Of a stretch of 64,000 nt of DNA, positions 12,701-23,661 are shown piece by piece. A program made the position numbers and the translations under genes. The first letter of the stretch is position 1. Every line of letters starts with the position of its first letter. Source of the stretch: Fulvia fulva (taxonomy: Eukaryota; Ascomycota; Dothideomycetes; Mycosphaerellales; Mycosphaerellaceae); NCBI RefSeq assembly GCF_020509005.1, contig NC_063012.1:744001-808000 (forward strand). The letters are read 5' to 3'. The notes beneath the pieces were generated by a model. It saw only the letters and a program-made list of their open reading frames with translations. It had not been told where the DNA came from and made no database searches.

Positions 12701-13760
12701 GATTAGCTTAGAGATAGGTCCGCACTTCCTAGAATTCTACCTTCTTAGATCGACATGACCTTGAATATCATTAACAACACCTTGTAAAACGACACAGATA
12801 TGCTCACAAGGCTTGCAAACGAAGGAGAAAACACCGCTTGATCGTTTGAAAATACTGACTAAGCTATAGGCTTCCAACTTGCTTGCTTGTGACAAGGCTT
12901 GATTGCAAACCTTGGAGAATGACTTGCTTGTTGATCAGACTGGCGGAAACGAGCCATCCACGCGGTATGCATTGATCACCCACCAAGATGGCATCTGCGT
13001 TACCATGATCACTTCCTCGCCGTATCCATTCCAGGCAAAGTAGAGCTTCCCATCGAACAGCCACTTCTCAGGGGCGCAGCCCATCTCAGGGAAGATCTGA
13101 TCGCTGAAGTACCCTTCCCTGCCGCGGCCGCGCAGTGCAAATGAGACGGAATGGGCGACTTCGTGGATGAGAGTACATGCCATAATGAGCCAATGTCTTT
13201 GGCAATGTGCCTTTGAAGAGAGAATCTTCTTGTCCTTAAGCGCCCCGAGCTTTTGTATCGACAACTCGATAGTGCTTTGGTGAAACGGACCCCAAATGCA
13301 CGAAGAATGGGATCTCTTGCAGGGGACGGTCCATGCAGCATCGACCCCCGAGTTCCCTGCCAATATCTTCAAATCGAAGTCGTATAGCTAATGACATCTC
13401 CTCGAGCAATCTCAAGACCTTCGCCTTCTCCACAGGCGGTAGAGGCGCAGTCGTATCATGGATGGGGTGGAACTGAACACGCTGTACTCCATGCTTGCCC
13501 AGGACGGGAATATACCGCCCAAACCAAAAGGCATGCCAAAAGTGAGAAGCGCCATCGCAAGTAAGAAGATGTGATACGAGTACAAGTGCTGGCCCGATGC
13601 GGAGGTAGTCGATGTCTTCTATGTCCCATCTATCACGGCGGAAGATAGGATGAATGATCCTGCTGTCACATTCTTCTATCATTCGGAGAACTTCTGCATC
13701 GATGATGTCTGTAGCAAGCTGTTCCAAGAGCGTCTGCACATAGTTTCGTTCTGCCGACAT
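9704..13760 (-). pseudogene. HExxH-family paralogue 1, split by a hAT transposon and frameshifted
   Basis: The N-terminal half runs 13760 to 12943 and the C-terminal half 10026 to 9704. Between them is a hAT element (10035-12942) flanked by the 8-bp duplication GCGGAAAC. Ignoring the element and one duplication copy, the reading frame continues correctly across the junction and matches the paralogues there. A second lesion is a frame change at the C run 13290-13293, where one extra base separates the QEIPFF region from the downstream frame holding HEVAH. The family's HPIF, HFWHA, HExxH and Cys-x-Cys-x2-Cys motifs are all still present. The open reading frame would have been about 380 codons. 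The frameshift could be an assembly error, but the insertion cannot. Its molecular function was never established for this family; a zincin-type metallopeptidase is inferred. Confidence 0.88.
10035..12942 (-). mobile_element. hAT-family DNA transposon, RIP-degraded in its centre
   Basis: The element is 2908 bp with terminal inverted repeats of about 20 bp (CAGACTGATCAACAAACAA at the left; the right end inverted starts CAGTCTGATCAACAAGCAA). It has an exact 8-bp target duplication, GCGGAAAC, at 10027-10034 and 12943-12950. Eight-base duplications and CAG-type ends are typical of hAT elements. On the minus strand, ignoring RIP stops, the interior reads as a Restless-like hAT transposase, including a DLWTS-like block. 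About 300 bp at the left end and 200 bp at the right keep normal CpA/TpG content and carry repeated CTTGC-type subterminal motifs. The interior is heavily RIP-mutated. Confidence 0.9.
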
Positions 13761-14022
13761 TGTGGCGGTTATCGGAAGGGATTGAGGGAGGCTTAGTAGT
13801 CGAACGTCGAAGGGATTAGTGGACGAGTGCGAGGGTACATTATTGGTTCCTGCGACAGATCATGCAATGGAGGCGGATGGCGGTAGTGTGACAAACAGGA
13901 TGGGCAACGCCGTGTGTTGTGTGCTTTTGGGTTTCGTCGACAGTATTCACGTGGTGCATGAGTGAACTGACATAGTTCATCACGTACAAGACTCGCAGTT
14001 GTCCCGGTGCCATTCACTTGCT

Positions 14023-15306
14023 CTATCGTACATGCTTCCACCAGTCCAACTGTCGCGTGTTTCTGTAAAAATATCGCTGGCGTGTCTCCGTGACACTTGA
14101 AAGCACCCCCTGGTCCTGGATGGCGTACCCTTGGTCCCACGTCAACGATAGCATCCACTGAATTTTCTCATCTTTACCTCCTCCAACTTCGTCATTGAAG
14201 CAATACGCATGCGAGACGCATTGACAACTCGTCTGTGTGAGCGCACAATGATGTGCAGCCACCAGAAAGTGTGCGTCGTCGGCGACAGCAGGATACTGTC
14301 GCTGGGAGACATCGATGTGAGGACTGCACTTGATGCAAGAGCAAAATATCGCCAAGGGTGCAAGCAACGCGCCACTGGTGGCGGGTATGTCATGCTCCCA
14401 CGTCTTCCGAGAGTGGATGGATCTAATCTACGCGCTGTCAATGACTCCAACAGTCTCGGATGCCGATGTGAACGTAGTCAAGAGTGGGTACAACCCGTGC
14501 TTCCGATAAGCCTTGACGTGGCTTATCGAAGGCAGCTGGTGCATAGCCACAACTTCCTCTTTCGTGGACTCTCGTTGTGTGATGAAGGGCCGGCAGTCAA
14601 ATAGTCATGTGATGATGGCGTGACCCATTTTACTAAACGTCTGTGATCCGAAAAAGTCCTCGTATCCAGGGCCATTGATGATCATGGATGCTGAATGCGA
14701 TACCTCGTGCACAAGTGTACATGTTAATTGGAGCCAGCGTCCGAGGGGCGATGTTGCCGAGGCAGACTTCAGGGCGGAGAGCAAGTCGTCGACATCTTTC
14801 GTCCGTATTATGACGGTGCTTGACCAGCTCCATCTGTGGCTGTCGGAAAAGTATGGGATCTCTTGCAACGGGCCTGCTGCGTGGCAACGTCCGCGAGCGC
14901 CAGACATGTCTTCGAACTTGAGCTTCACAGCAAGTGCCATCTCCGACAGGGACCGGAGTGTTCTGTCTCGTTCTTCTGCAGGAAGTACATTGCCCGTATC
15001 ATGAATCGGCAGAAATCGGTAATGTTGCAGGCCATGTTTGTCCGAGAAGTACTCGCGAGCGCCATGGAATAGAGCATGCCAGAAGTGAAGAGCACGATCG
15101 CAAGTCAGGAGCCTAGAGGCCAGTGAAAGCGCAGGACCGAGAGCTAAAAACTCGCTATCCGTGATGTTTATCCACTGTTCGCGCGTAAATATTGGGTGAA
15201 CTTCCGAATCGCTGTATTCTTGGATGATGCGGATGACATCCGAGTCGGTGTTGAGCGATGTGATTTGTGTGAGTAGGTACGGAACAAGTTGCTGACTCGT
15301 CGACAT
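14023..15306 (-). pseudogene. HExxH-family paralogue 2 with two in-frame stops
   Basis: From the ATG at 15306 the frame matches the family from its start (HPIF, HFWHA, HEVSH, then FSKMG where paralogues have a Glu-Met-Gly). It is interrupted by TGA at 14605-14607 and TAG at 14428-14430. Downstream the same frame still matches the C-terminus, including a Cys-x-Cys-x3-Cys-like stretch and IQWMLSL. At both stops the intact paralogues have Trp (K-W-LF and D-A-W), so the changes are TGG to TGA and TGG to TAG. Read through, it would be about 427 residues. The third-ligand position is also altered (Lys instead of Glu), so catalysis would be doubtful even with the stops ignored. Confidence 0.85.
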
Positions 15307-15815
15307 TGCACACGACAGCGTCCGGAGTCGCGACCTAGGCGTTGACAATAGATCGATGGGATCGATGCTTGGGCCCGCCTTGCTTCAGGTGGGCATGTGT
15401 TGTCAACGAGCAGGAGCTCGAGACGAGAACTTGCATTGTCCCATCGAGGGGGTGTTGTGTCGAAGCATGTGACACACGCATTCACTTGCGAATGCCATTT
15501 TGTTATCCACTCAAAGAAGCCCGCTCATACACCAAGTCAGGTTGCAACAGGATGCTCTCCTGCCACAGCACGAGGCGACCACTTGCAACGAGCAAGCGTG
15601 GTCTTTGGCTGTCAGGACCGTGGGATTCTGGCATCGTGGTATTGTCAGAGCTCCAGACAGTGAAAAACGCTGTGTGCCAAAGCAGTGCTTCGCCTTCGTA
15701 AGATGCTGTAGTAATTCAGTCCGGAATGCTGGTAGGGCGATGGCGTGGCGTGATACGAGCCCTTGAGTGTCCATAGACAACACCGCCACGCGTTGGTAGT
15801 GGACTTCTCTTGTGA
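15307..15815. other. Intergenic, no gene seen
   Basis: This is the spacer between paralogues 2 and 3. Short open frames overlap one another in several frames without coding-like composition or family motifs. Confidence 0.5.
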
Positions 15816-17024
15816 CTAGTCCCTATTATGAAAAGGATATTTCTCGCGCAGCGCGAGAACGCATGTTCTGAAGACTGGATCACGCAAAGCTTCGACTCCT
15901 TCTTGACTCAACGACAACATCCACTGGATGTTTTCCGAAGCCGCTCCACCGTCCAGATCTGGGCGAGTTATGGCATGTGCAACGCATCCAGGTCGAGTAG
16001 CATAGTCCGCCGAGTCCACGCTGTCGATTGAGTGCGTTGGGTAGCTTCCTGTGTCAGTGATTACACGGCAGTCTTCACACTGACAATATGTAACCGTCGG
16101 TCTGAGCCCCTCGCCATTGTCGGCAACAAATTTTTTGTTCGACGTTATCCCCATGAAGAGTTCTTTCAGCCATGCATCGTCGACAATGCCGATCATTTCG
16201 TTGTCTGGCCCAAGGTCGCGGAAGAGAGGAAAGAGGCCAGACTCGCGATAGATCTCAACCATGCTGAGGTTCGGAATGTGTCGCAAGGCGAGGACCTCTT
16301 CTCCGTTGTGACGCAATTGTGAGATTTCTGGACGACCATGAACGATCCAACTGGTGACGGCGTAGCCCATCTCGCAGAAGTCTTGATTCGCAAAGATCCC
16401 TTCTGTCTCAGGCTCAGCTGCGGCGTACCATATGGCGTGCCCAAATTCGTGTACTAGTGTGACCGCCAAGCTGAACCAACATCGAAGAGGTGCTGGACCC
16501 GATAGGTGCTGACCCTGGATCCTGTCGAGCGTTCTTTGTGAGATCGAGATGGTACTCCGAGTTGCGAGTGGTGAAGTAATGCACTGAAACCTGTCCGTCC
16601 ACACTGTATCTCCAGGTTGGCACCGACCATCATCTCTACCTGTATCTGCGAATCGAACCCTGATCAAATTAGAGATCTCTTCGAGTGCGGCCAATACTCG
16701 CTTCTCCTCCTCGGGTGGTAGCGGCCTCTGCGTGTCGTACACGGGATCGAATCGAGTGCGTGTCATGCCGTGCCGGTCGCGATGTATAGTGTGCTCGCCA
16801 AAGAGGAACGCGTGGAAGAAGTGTAGGCCACGAGGGCAAGTCAAGAGGTAAGAAGCCAGCACGAGCGCAGGACGACAGAAGATGAAACCGTCGTCAGAAA
16901 GCCCATCCCAGCGACGTTGTTGGAAGACAGGGTGGATTGTTGATGTGCTACTGTCCCTCAAAATGCGCGCGATGTCGGGGTCCCTGACCTCTGTGAGGAG
17001 GAGGTATTCCAGAAGGAAATCCAT
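15816..17024 (-). CDS. HExxH-family paralogue 3, putative zincin-type metallopeptidase, intact
   Basis: A single-exon frame of 402 residues from an ATG at 17024. The conserved N-terminal part has HPVFQQRRW (31-39), PALVLASYLLTC (52-63) and HFFHA (68-72). The putative zinc site is HEFGH at 192-196, preceded by an aliphatic helix, with a candidate third ligand Glu218 in CEMG. A second cysteine motif, CQCEDC, is at 314-319, and the C-terminal motif IQWMLSL at 366-372. There is no signal peptide or membrane helix, so a cytosolic or nuclear protein is likely. HExxH plus a distal Glu is the gluzincin arrangement, but I cannot assign a named peptidase family. It lies third in a minus-strand run with paralogues 1 and 2 and is the only intact one of that run. 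Substrate is unknown. Confidence 0.85.
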   Translation of the reverse strand: MDFLLEYLLLTEVRDPDIARILRDSSTSTIHPVFQQRRWDGLSDDGFIFCRPALVLASYLLTCPRGLHFFHAFLFGEHTIHRDRHGMTRTRFDPVYDTQRPLPPEEEKRVLAALEEISNLIRVRFADTGRDDGRCQPGDTVWTDRFQCITSPLATRSTISISQRTLDRIQGQHLSGPAPLRCWFSLAVTLVHEFGHAIWYAAAEPETEGIFANQDFCEMGYAVTSWIVHGRPEISQLRHNGEEVLALRHIPNLSMVEIYRESGLFPLFRDLGPDNEMIGIVDDAWLKELFMGITSNKKFVADNGEGLRPTVTYCQCEDCRVITDTGSYPTHSIDSVDSADYATRPGCVAHAITRPDLDGGAASENIQWMLSLSQEGVEALRDPVFRTCVLALREKYPFHNRD

Positions 17025-17294
17025 GTCAAGGCAGGGCTGCCAAACTCACGAGGATGTCGGGTGAGAGTGATAGCGATGGAAGTAGTCGAGGTCGCTCGAG
17101 TACGCGGTCGAGGATGGAGAGGTTTGTTGAGATCGCGGCAGGATGCGCAGCCATTTTGACATTCATCTCGCGAGCTCGGGATGGTGCCGTTGAGTCCGTG
17201 CCACCTCGTCGCACCAATCACTAGTCCCTGTTCCGGATTCATTCCCATAGACAGCGACTTCGTTCAATGGAACCAGATACCGGTCTCGCCTCCA

Positions 17295-18419
17295 TTATGC
17301 CCCAGCGCGCAGCTTGGTCTTGCCATAAGCACCACCCATCTTCTTCCTCTCCTCCAACGCCGCGCGATAAGGAGGAGCAGTCGGCGGCTGCACCGGATCC
17401 AAGCTAATATGTCCTTCTGGCAACTTGTGGCTCGCATCAGCATCGTACGAGCTCAGATCACCACAAGCCAGGAAAGGAGCGATCCATCTGTCATGGTCCA
17501 CATTACCCAATTCCGTGTCCAGCGTCAGTTCAGTGATCCCATCCTTACGAACAATGCGACCAGACTTGATGCCGGCTTTGAGCTGTTCTTTGTCTGCCTC
17601 GAGCTGTCGAATCGTACCAAGGGGATTGTCCAGGCTGGCTCTGAAGGCTGCAGGTGGTCGGAAGTTGGTGCAAACAATGAATGCTTCGACACTACTGGCT
17701 CTGCTACTTCTAGGTTTGGCAACGGTCACTCCTTCGAAGACAACTTTGAGTTGTGCGTAGAGCAGGTCGACGTCTTTGCCACGGAAGATCTTGGCGACGA
17801 ATCTGCCACCTGGGTTGAGAACGCAGAGAGCCAGGTTGAGTGCCGCCCAGAGAAGTTGAGACTGGACGTAGATGTCGAGGTCGTGGAGGCCAGTAACGTC
17901 AGGGGCACCATCTGAGATGACCAGATCGACGGGATGTGAGGCCTCGATGGACGAAGAGTCCCGCTCGTAGGTCGGATCCAGAGCCTTGAGCAGCAGCGGT
18001 ATTGTCGATGGGTGGGTAATATCAGCTTTCAGGCAAGTGATACCCTCCAACGGCGACATAGGCTGGAGATCGATGGCCACAATCTTGACATCCTTCCGCG
18101 CTTCTGCTGCCGGTGCTTCAAGGGCAAGATGCTGAAGCTGACTGTCCAGCGGCTGCTCTTCTTGCAGTCTGAACAATTCCTTGAAGCGCTGATCCTCCCA
18201 TGCTGCTCTGCCGATGCGTTCCCCTTTGATCAGTATACGCGACAGCACTTGCGACCAACTCCCCGGCGCGGCGCAAAGATCGACGACGCGAGTCACGCCG
18301 TCGAAGAGATTGAATTCCTCGTCGAGCTGCAGCAGCTTGAAGGCCGAGCGTGCACGCCATCCTTGCTCTTTCGCAAGGCGGTAGTAGGCGTCTCGCTTGT
18401 CCTTGGAAGACTTGCCCAT
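17295..18419 (-). CDS. TRM7: tRNA 2'-O-ribose methyltransferase, TRM7/FTSJ1-like
   Basis: A 374-residue single-exon protein of the FtsJ/RrmJ family. It starts [19 protein letters not shown], as do Trm7 proteins. SAM-binding motif I is [11 protein letters not shown] at 47-57. The K-D-K-E catalytic tetrad is visible as Lys28, Asp170 (SDGAPD), Lys210 (GGRFVAK) and Glu245 (SVEAF). Yeast Trm7 modifies nucleotides 32 and 34 of the anticodon loop of selected tRNAs with partner proteins Trm732 and Rtt10, in the cytoplasm. This protein is longer than the yeast enzyme (about 310 residues), mainly through a stretch at about 64-110 and a longer C-terminal tail. Housekeeping gene, unrelated to the flanking paralogues. 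Confidence 0.93.
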   Translation of the reverse strand: MGKSSKDKRDAYYRLAKEQGWRARSAFKLLQLDEEFNLFDGVTRVVDLCAAPGSWSQVLSRILIKGERIGRAAWEDQRFKELFRLQEEQPLDSQLQHLALEAPAAEARKDVKIVAIDLQPMSPLEGITCLKADITHPSTIPLLLKALDPTYERDSSSIEASHPVDLVISDGAPDVTGLHDLDIYVQSQLLWAALNLALCVLNPGGRFVAKIFRGKDVDLLYAQLKVVFEGVTVAKPRSSRASSVEAFIVCTNFRPPAAFRASLDNPLGTIRQLEADKEQLKAGIKSGRIVRKDGITELTLDTELGNVDHDRWIAPFLACGDLSSYDADASHKLPEGHISLDPVQPPTAPPYRAALEERKKMGGAYGKTKLRAGA

Positions 18420-18727
18420 TGCTGTGGTGGTGACGTGGGCAACAATGCCAGAGCCAGCAGCAGCGGCGATATCGTAGGCTGAGTGTGTGGTGGAAGCATT
18501 GATGGGCTGCCACTAAGTCTTACTTCATCCAAGTCGGCAGGCTACAGAGAGCATACACCATCCACCCAATGACCGAGACTCTTCACGAACAGAGCAAGAT
18601 GTAACAACTCACTCCCTCTCCAGCTACGCGCTGCAGCAACAACCCAAAATGTCAAGCTACGAAGGTGCATTGAACCACAGACATCACACATCACACATTA
18701 CACTCCAAAGCATGTCACTAACCATCA

Positions 18728-19324
18728 ATGTCCGCAGTCGAGCACAACGTCCCCCAAGACCAACAACAGCCCCAACCTCGCCGCCGCCCAGATCTTTCAA
18801 CCTTCTTCACCCAACTCGGCCAAATCGACACCACAGGCAACCGCCAACCGCAAAATGCCAACTCGGTCCCTCTCCCCTCCGACGTCTCCGCCGCACTACG
18901 AGAACTCGCCAACGCCTTCGCCATGATGCGCGGCGACTCCGACGCTCCCACCGACGGCGACAACAACGACCGACTCCTCGACCGCTTGATCCGTGAACTG
19001 CGCGACTCGGCCGAGCATCCGCCAACGGAGGTTGAGGGCGTCAGTGATGAATTCGTTGAACAATTGGAGCGGATCCCGAAGAAGAGCTTGAAGAAGACGG
19101 ATGATTGCAACATTTGCTTGAATGCATTTCTTGATGACGATTATCCGCTCGTGGTGCGGCTGCCGTGTGGCGGGAGACATGTTTATGATCTGGAGTGCAT
19201 TCAGCCATGGTTGAAGACGAAGGGGACGTGTCCGTTGTGTCGGCAGGACTTTAGGAAGAGGAAGGAGCCGGTTGTGAAGAAGGTGGAAGACGAGGAGGAG
19301 GAGTATGATGATATGTATGCGTGA
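18728..19324 (+). CDS. RING-finger protein, probable E3 ubiquitin ligase
   Basis: A 198-residue intronless protein from an ATG at 18728. The N-terminal 100 residues are Gln/Pro-rich and probably disordered. The RING lies at 127-171: Cys127-x2-Cys130, Cys147, His151, Cys157, then CPLC at 168-171. The position usually held by the second His of a RING-H2 (C-x-H-x2-H-x2-C) is Asp154, so this is a variant coordination. WL at 161-162 matches the E2-contacting Trp of many RINGs. The tail is acidic (EDEEEEYDDMYA). Soluble; substrate unknown. It is transcribed away from the TRM7-like gene, so the two share a roughly 300-bp promoter region. Confidence 0.88.
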   Translation: MSAVEHNVPQDQQQPQPRRRPDLSTFFTQLGQIDTTGNRQPQNANSVPLPSDVSAALRELANAFAMMRGDSDAPTDGDNNDRLLDRLIRELRDSAEHPPTEVEGVSDEFVEQLERIPKKSLKKTDDCNICLNAFLDDDYPLVVRLPCGGRHVYDLECIQPWLKTKGTCPLCRQDFRKRKEPVVKKVEDEEEEYDDMYA

Positions 19325-19450
19325 TCGATGTGGGGTGGTGCCCTGTGTTCGAAGCTGTAGCATGGGCACGAGACACAAATGAGAACCTGAAGTCACGGAC
19401 AAACTGACGACCACCCCTCTGAGCTGCTACATCAATCGATACACACAAGA

Positions 19451-20309
19451 CTACCTCGTAGGTATAAACCCCTTCGAATCCTTCTCCTGCTGATCCCAAT
19501 CCTGTCGAAAAGCCGCAATACCAGCAACAATCCCCGCCGCCATGAAGCACACCGATATAACGCTGCAAATAAGCCCCCAGCACCTGGAACTTCCTCCGTA
19601 CCGCTTCGCGAACACACTCGCATCCGAGCTATTCACCTTCCTCAAAACTAAATCATCGCAGATATCCCAGACGGAATAAAGACTACTCATAACCCCAATA
19701 AACAAAACCACAAACCTCAACGCCTCCGCATGCGCAATAAACCAACACGCCACAAGCAACCCCACCGCCGCCAGAACCGTCCCAATCGTGAGCCAGTCCT
19801 TCCTCGCCCACCAGAGAGTCAGCAGGAAGCAGACGCCCAGGACGATACTGGCGACCTTGCTCGCGACGATGTTGAAGCCGCAGAAGGTGAGGAGGGCGCC
19901 GATGATGGAGGAGCCCAAATACCCCGCTGGGAGCGTGATGGCTTGTCGGCCGCCGCGCATGTGAGTGACGCCGCCTTCGTCAGGGTCGAGGGAGATGGAT
20001 TCGACTTTGCCGCCGGTTAGGATGGCGGCGAAGGCGTGGCCGAATTCGTGGAAGGCGATGGTGAGCATCTGGGTGTGGTGTTAGCGAGGCTGTTTGAGGC
20101 AGAGGAGGAGGTGGGTTTACTTTGAATGGCCATAGAATCATGCGGACGTAGGGTACGTTCCATAATATGGCGATTGCCACTGCATAGATTGCGATCACAC
20201 CTAAAGTCACGGCTTGGGTCTGGTTGACATTTAGGTTGCGTTTCGATATGTGGTGATCCATTGTCGCTGGCGCGAATGTCGCGAAATGAGTGTCGTCGAG
20301 AGGCGCCAT
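19451..20309 (-). CDS. M50B-like integral membrane protein (site-2-protease fold)
   Basis: Two exons: 20309-20121 and 20068-19451. The 52-nt intron (20120-20069) has donor GTAAAC, branch-like GCTAAC and acceptor CCCAG, and splicing is in phase 0. The product is 268 residues. One membrane helix lies near 33-50 and exon 2 opens with HEFGH at 70-74, followed by LDPDEGG, PAGYLGSS and several more hydrophobic helices. That pattern matches the fungal and bacterial peptidase M50B-like family (Pfam PF13398), whose activity has mostly not been shown. It is unrelated to the soluble HExxH paralogues despite the shared motif. It converges on the RING gene. Confidence 0.85.
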
Positions 20310-21549
20310 AATTGCAGCGAGTGTATGTCAATGTCAAGGAATGAACGTGAAGTTGAAGATTGAGCATGCTACTACATGTGTTGGATGTTAGCCTCGTGAC
20401 GCGCAACCTGAGGCGTGGCAGAAATGGGGAGGGCCTGGCAGGCTGGCTCAGCCCTGCCACTCGAAATAGAAACGGTTACATCTGCCAACCTTTTCCAACC
20501 ATTTGTACCATCATCAACACCATTCACCTCGTTACTACATATGTAATAAGACGTGGATCATTCATTGTCGCGTCGCGTGTCGCTGCAGAAACCAACGACG
20601 CTCCTACTGGCAATCCAAACGAAGCTCTCCCCCCGGCAATGTCCTCGGTGCGACGCGTCCATTCCTGGTCGTCACGACTCACACGACCTCACCGCCTCAT
20701 CGAACGGCGGAGATGCTTCGAAACATGTGAATATTCGGGCTCTGGACGACGACAGAGGGATAACAGCTTTGGATGATGAGCATAAGGCATGTGTAACAGC
20801 AACAGTAAGATGAAGGTCGCGAGCCAGCGGACCTCAGCTCAGGATCATGACGGAACCTCAGGCAATGGACAAGGCGAAGCAGGTTGGTGGCATCTCGGAC
20901 CAGCGTCATGGCAATACTGCACACGGTTGTGGCCATACATCGAGATCATGCTGCCCGAACGCTGCATCCAGTGCTGATGGTTCATCGCCCGCGATACCAG
21001 AGCCATGCTTCCAGGGACGATCGTATTGAACTCCAAGCCATGCCCGCCGGCAGCTCTGATTGTGTTCAAAACAACCGGGGACGACAGAGATTGTTTTTCC
21101 GAGCCAAGGTTCACTCAAGATTTCCTCCATCTACTCTCCTTACCACCCATGTCGTTGGCTTGCATTCATCCATCACGTGCCAAGCCATATCACATCTAGC
21201 CTAGTCCATCTTTCGCAGCTACTACCACAGCGGGATGATGGCGCGGAAACGGATGTACGGCATTCGCAGTGCCACCTTTGATCCTAAAAACGACCAAATG
21301 TACATCGCGAGGCAGTATATCACTCAATCAGGTGGCCGAATGTCACTATATGCCTGAGTGCAGCCGATCGCAAAGGTTCGTAGCTCTCGACACTGACAAC
21401 TTCAAGCACTGAAAATTTGAACCCCATTCCAGGGCCGCGCACAATCTTGGGCACCTTGGAAGAAGCAAACATCACATTGCGCAACTACTGGCCAGCATCT
21501 TTTGCAGTACCGCCACTCGGAGCGGATCGAAACCATTGAGACAGGAATC
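20310..21549. other. Gene-free stretch, about 1.2 kb
   Basis: Many short open frames overlap on both strands, but none has an ATG context, motif or composition that stands out. Base composition is normal (CpA and TpG present), so this is not RIP-degraded repeat. It probably holds the promoters of the M50-like gene and the vWA locus. Confidence 0.5.
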
Positions 21550-23661
21550 ATGAACATGCCGAGCGTTCAAGAGGTCCGCAGTGTCATGAACACTCTCGAC
21601 TCAAAATCTCTTCCAAAAATGGACAGTAAAGACCACACTGCAACCATGCCGCTGTCCAAGCAAGACATGGAGCGAATCAAGGACGCATCATACTCGGCAG
21701 CAGTCCTTCGTCCTCACACGAACCAGGTTATCGAAGCTGCAAAGCTTCGCGCACGGGACGAGAATGACATGCAGATCAGACTTCAGGACATGCAATATAG
21801 ATACGGCATCTACAACAGCGATATCGGACCTGAGCACGAGACTGAATACTACTGCAACTGCCCGGTTCACCAATATCAACGACATAAGCAGTGTCGCTCT
21901 GGAGTCCAGAGACGGTGGGGCAAAGCCGTCATGTACCCTGGCGAGAAGTATTACGATGACAACACTTTCGTCAGCGCTACGACGATGAGTGGCAGCGTAC
22001 TCCTACCACGGACCTTGTGGGGTGGTGATCCCTACGCTTTCCGCGTTGTCAGCCCGTATGGGTACTACAATAGCAACATGTTCAGGGTAATTAGCCAACT
22101 GTGGCGAGTTATCACGCAGGAAGTGTGCATCAGACCATCAGTCTGAACAACGAGCTCAACCTCAAAGCTCAGGCTAAGATTCAGGCCATCGAGCCAAAGC
22201 ACTCCGTTTGGGACGAGCAGCCAGGAGTGGAAGCCATCAACAATGGCATGGAGAAGCTGAAGATCAGCGACGAGAAGAGACAAAGTGTAAACGCTTCCAA
22301 CGCCGCATCTCTGCCTACTACGAAACCGAAAACTTCTCGCATGTCTTCTTTCCGAAAGTCGATCGGCTTCAAGACTACGGAGGAGAAAGCAAGTATCAAT
22401 GCTGAGAAAGCCGTGGGCTCAAGCATCGAGCTACAGACATCAATCCTAGCCGAAGAACGCGGACGCTAGCCAGATCCTGAAACGAGAGGGCTTGTAGCAT
22501 CGTACCAGGACCACATGGGTATGACCAGCAAAATCGCAGATCTACGCGCGAGTTGTCCCATTCGGTATCTACATCTCCTTCGCGCAGGCTATTTCGAGCC
22601 AATCCCGGTAGCCTGGGCGAATCAGGTCTCCAACCCACTCAAGTTCAGCATTGAAGCCCAAGCAGGATGGCGCGGCATCACTCCAGCTTGGCGAGGATAC
22701 GAAGACACCGCTGAGGAGCGACTCTACTGGGTCTTGAACCATCGTGAAGGCAGTGTCGGCATGCGAATGAAGCCCGACCAGATTTCCGAGATGAACATGG
22801 CGCGAGACAGAATGGCAAAAGCATTCGAGCCACCACCCGACTACTGCGACATAGCCGATCAGTGCCACGTCCAACATAAGTCTGATGGCTACTCAAAGCA
22901 AGTCATGCCCGCACCACTACATGCCTTCGATCGTCCCGAGACACCCACCGACCACACCATGATCCTCCTCGATGTCTCTGGCTCAATGGACTTCGACCCT
23001 GTCCGCCCCGTCTACGATCAATACCTCATCACAGGCTGGAACAAATCTACCCAGCCCAAGAACAAAGACGTCGCAAAAGCCATCATCCGCCGCTTCACAG
23101 CCGCCATGGAGAACCACGATCATCAGTTCAAGGGCTACGATCTTGTCACCTTCGCCAATCATGCTGAGTACATCGGCACCATCAACCATCAGAATTTCCA
23201 GCAGATGTGGAAGCAAGTCCACCTAGGTGGGAGAACAAGAGTCATGACAGGCTGGCAACAAGTTAAAGAACTCCATTTCCAAAAGCACTCCCGCCTCAGC
23301 TACGCACCACCCCATCTTTGGCTGGCAGGCTGGGCCCGAGACGCCAATGCTCCGCCTCCTACTCCTTCTCGACGGCGAAGCCTCAGATATGGATGAATTC
23401 GAGCTGGATCTCCTCGGTCTGAGTTGGGCACATGTCACGATCTTCCTGATCGGTGTGGATGGATGTCCGCATCATCATCGACATGCAAATGAACTGCAGC
23501 GTATCAGTGATGTGAACCATCATGTTAGCTTTGTGGATGCAGTGGGGAACTTTCCGGAGAGGTTTGTCACGCATGAGTTGTTGAAGAGGCATTTGGGGTA
23601 TGAGATCTCGATGCGGGAGTTTGAGGATATGGAGGAGTTGCCGGCTTATTCGGAGACGTGA
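21550..23661 (+). pseudogene. von Willebrand A-domain protein, disrupted
   Basis: The locus encodes a fungal vWA-domain protein. The metal-binding MIDAS motif DVSGSMD is encoded near 22974, the Thr-containing loop (GGRTRVMTGW) near 23226-23255 and LLLDGEASDMDE near 23370. Three interruptions are visible. First, a frame change near 22087 that a 47-nt intron (22087-22133, GTAATT...CATCAG) could explain. Second, an in-frame TAG at 22467-22469 with clear coding on both sides. Third, a one-base frame change near 23290-23310 between KHSR and HPIFGWQ that no acceptable intron explains. Start chosen at the ATG at 21550. I call it a pseudogene; if the last two lesions are sequencing errors it would be an intact protein of roughly 690 residues. 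Confidence 0.72.

Noticed and set aside
10035..12942. The gap in paralogue 1 as a very large intron
   Set aside because: Terminal inverted repeats, an 8-bp target duplication and transposase remnants identify it as a hAT element.
14209..14604. Plus-strand 131-codon frame over paralogue 2
   Set aside because: Antisense shadow of the pseudogene, without motifs.
14605..15306. Stop-codon readthrough in paralogue 2
   Set aside because: Two different stop types (TGA and TAG) both replace conserved Trp, and the third-ligand region is also altered. Mutation is simpler.
20360..21281. Numerous short frames between the M50-like gene and the vWA locus
   Set aside because: They overlap in all frames with no consistent start, motif or composition. 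No gene can be supported.
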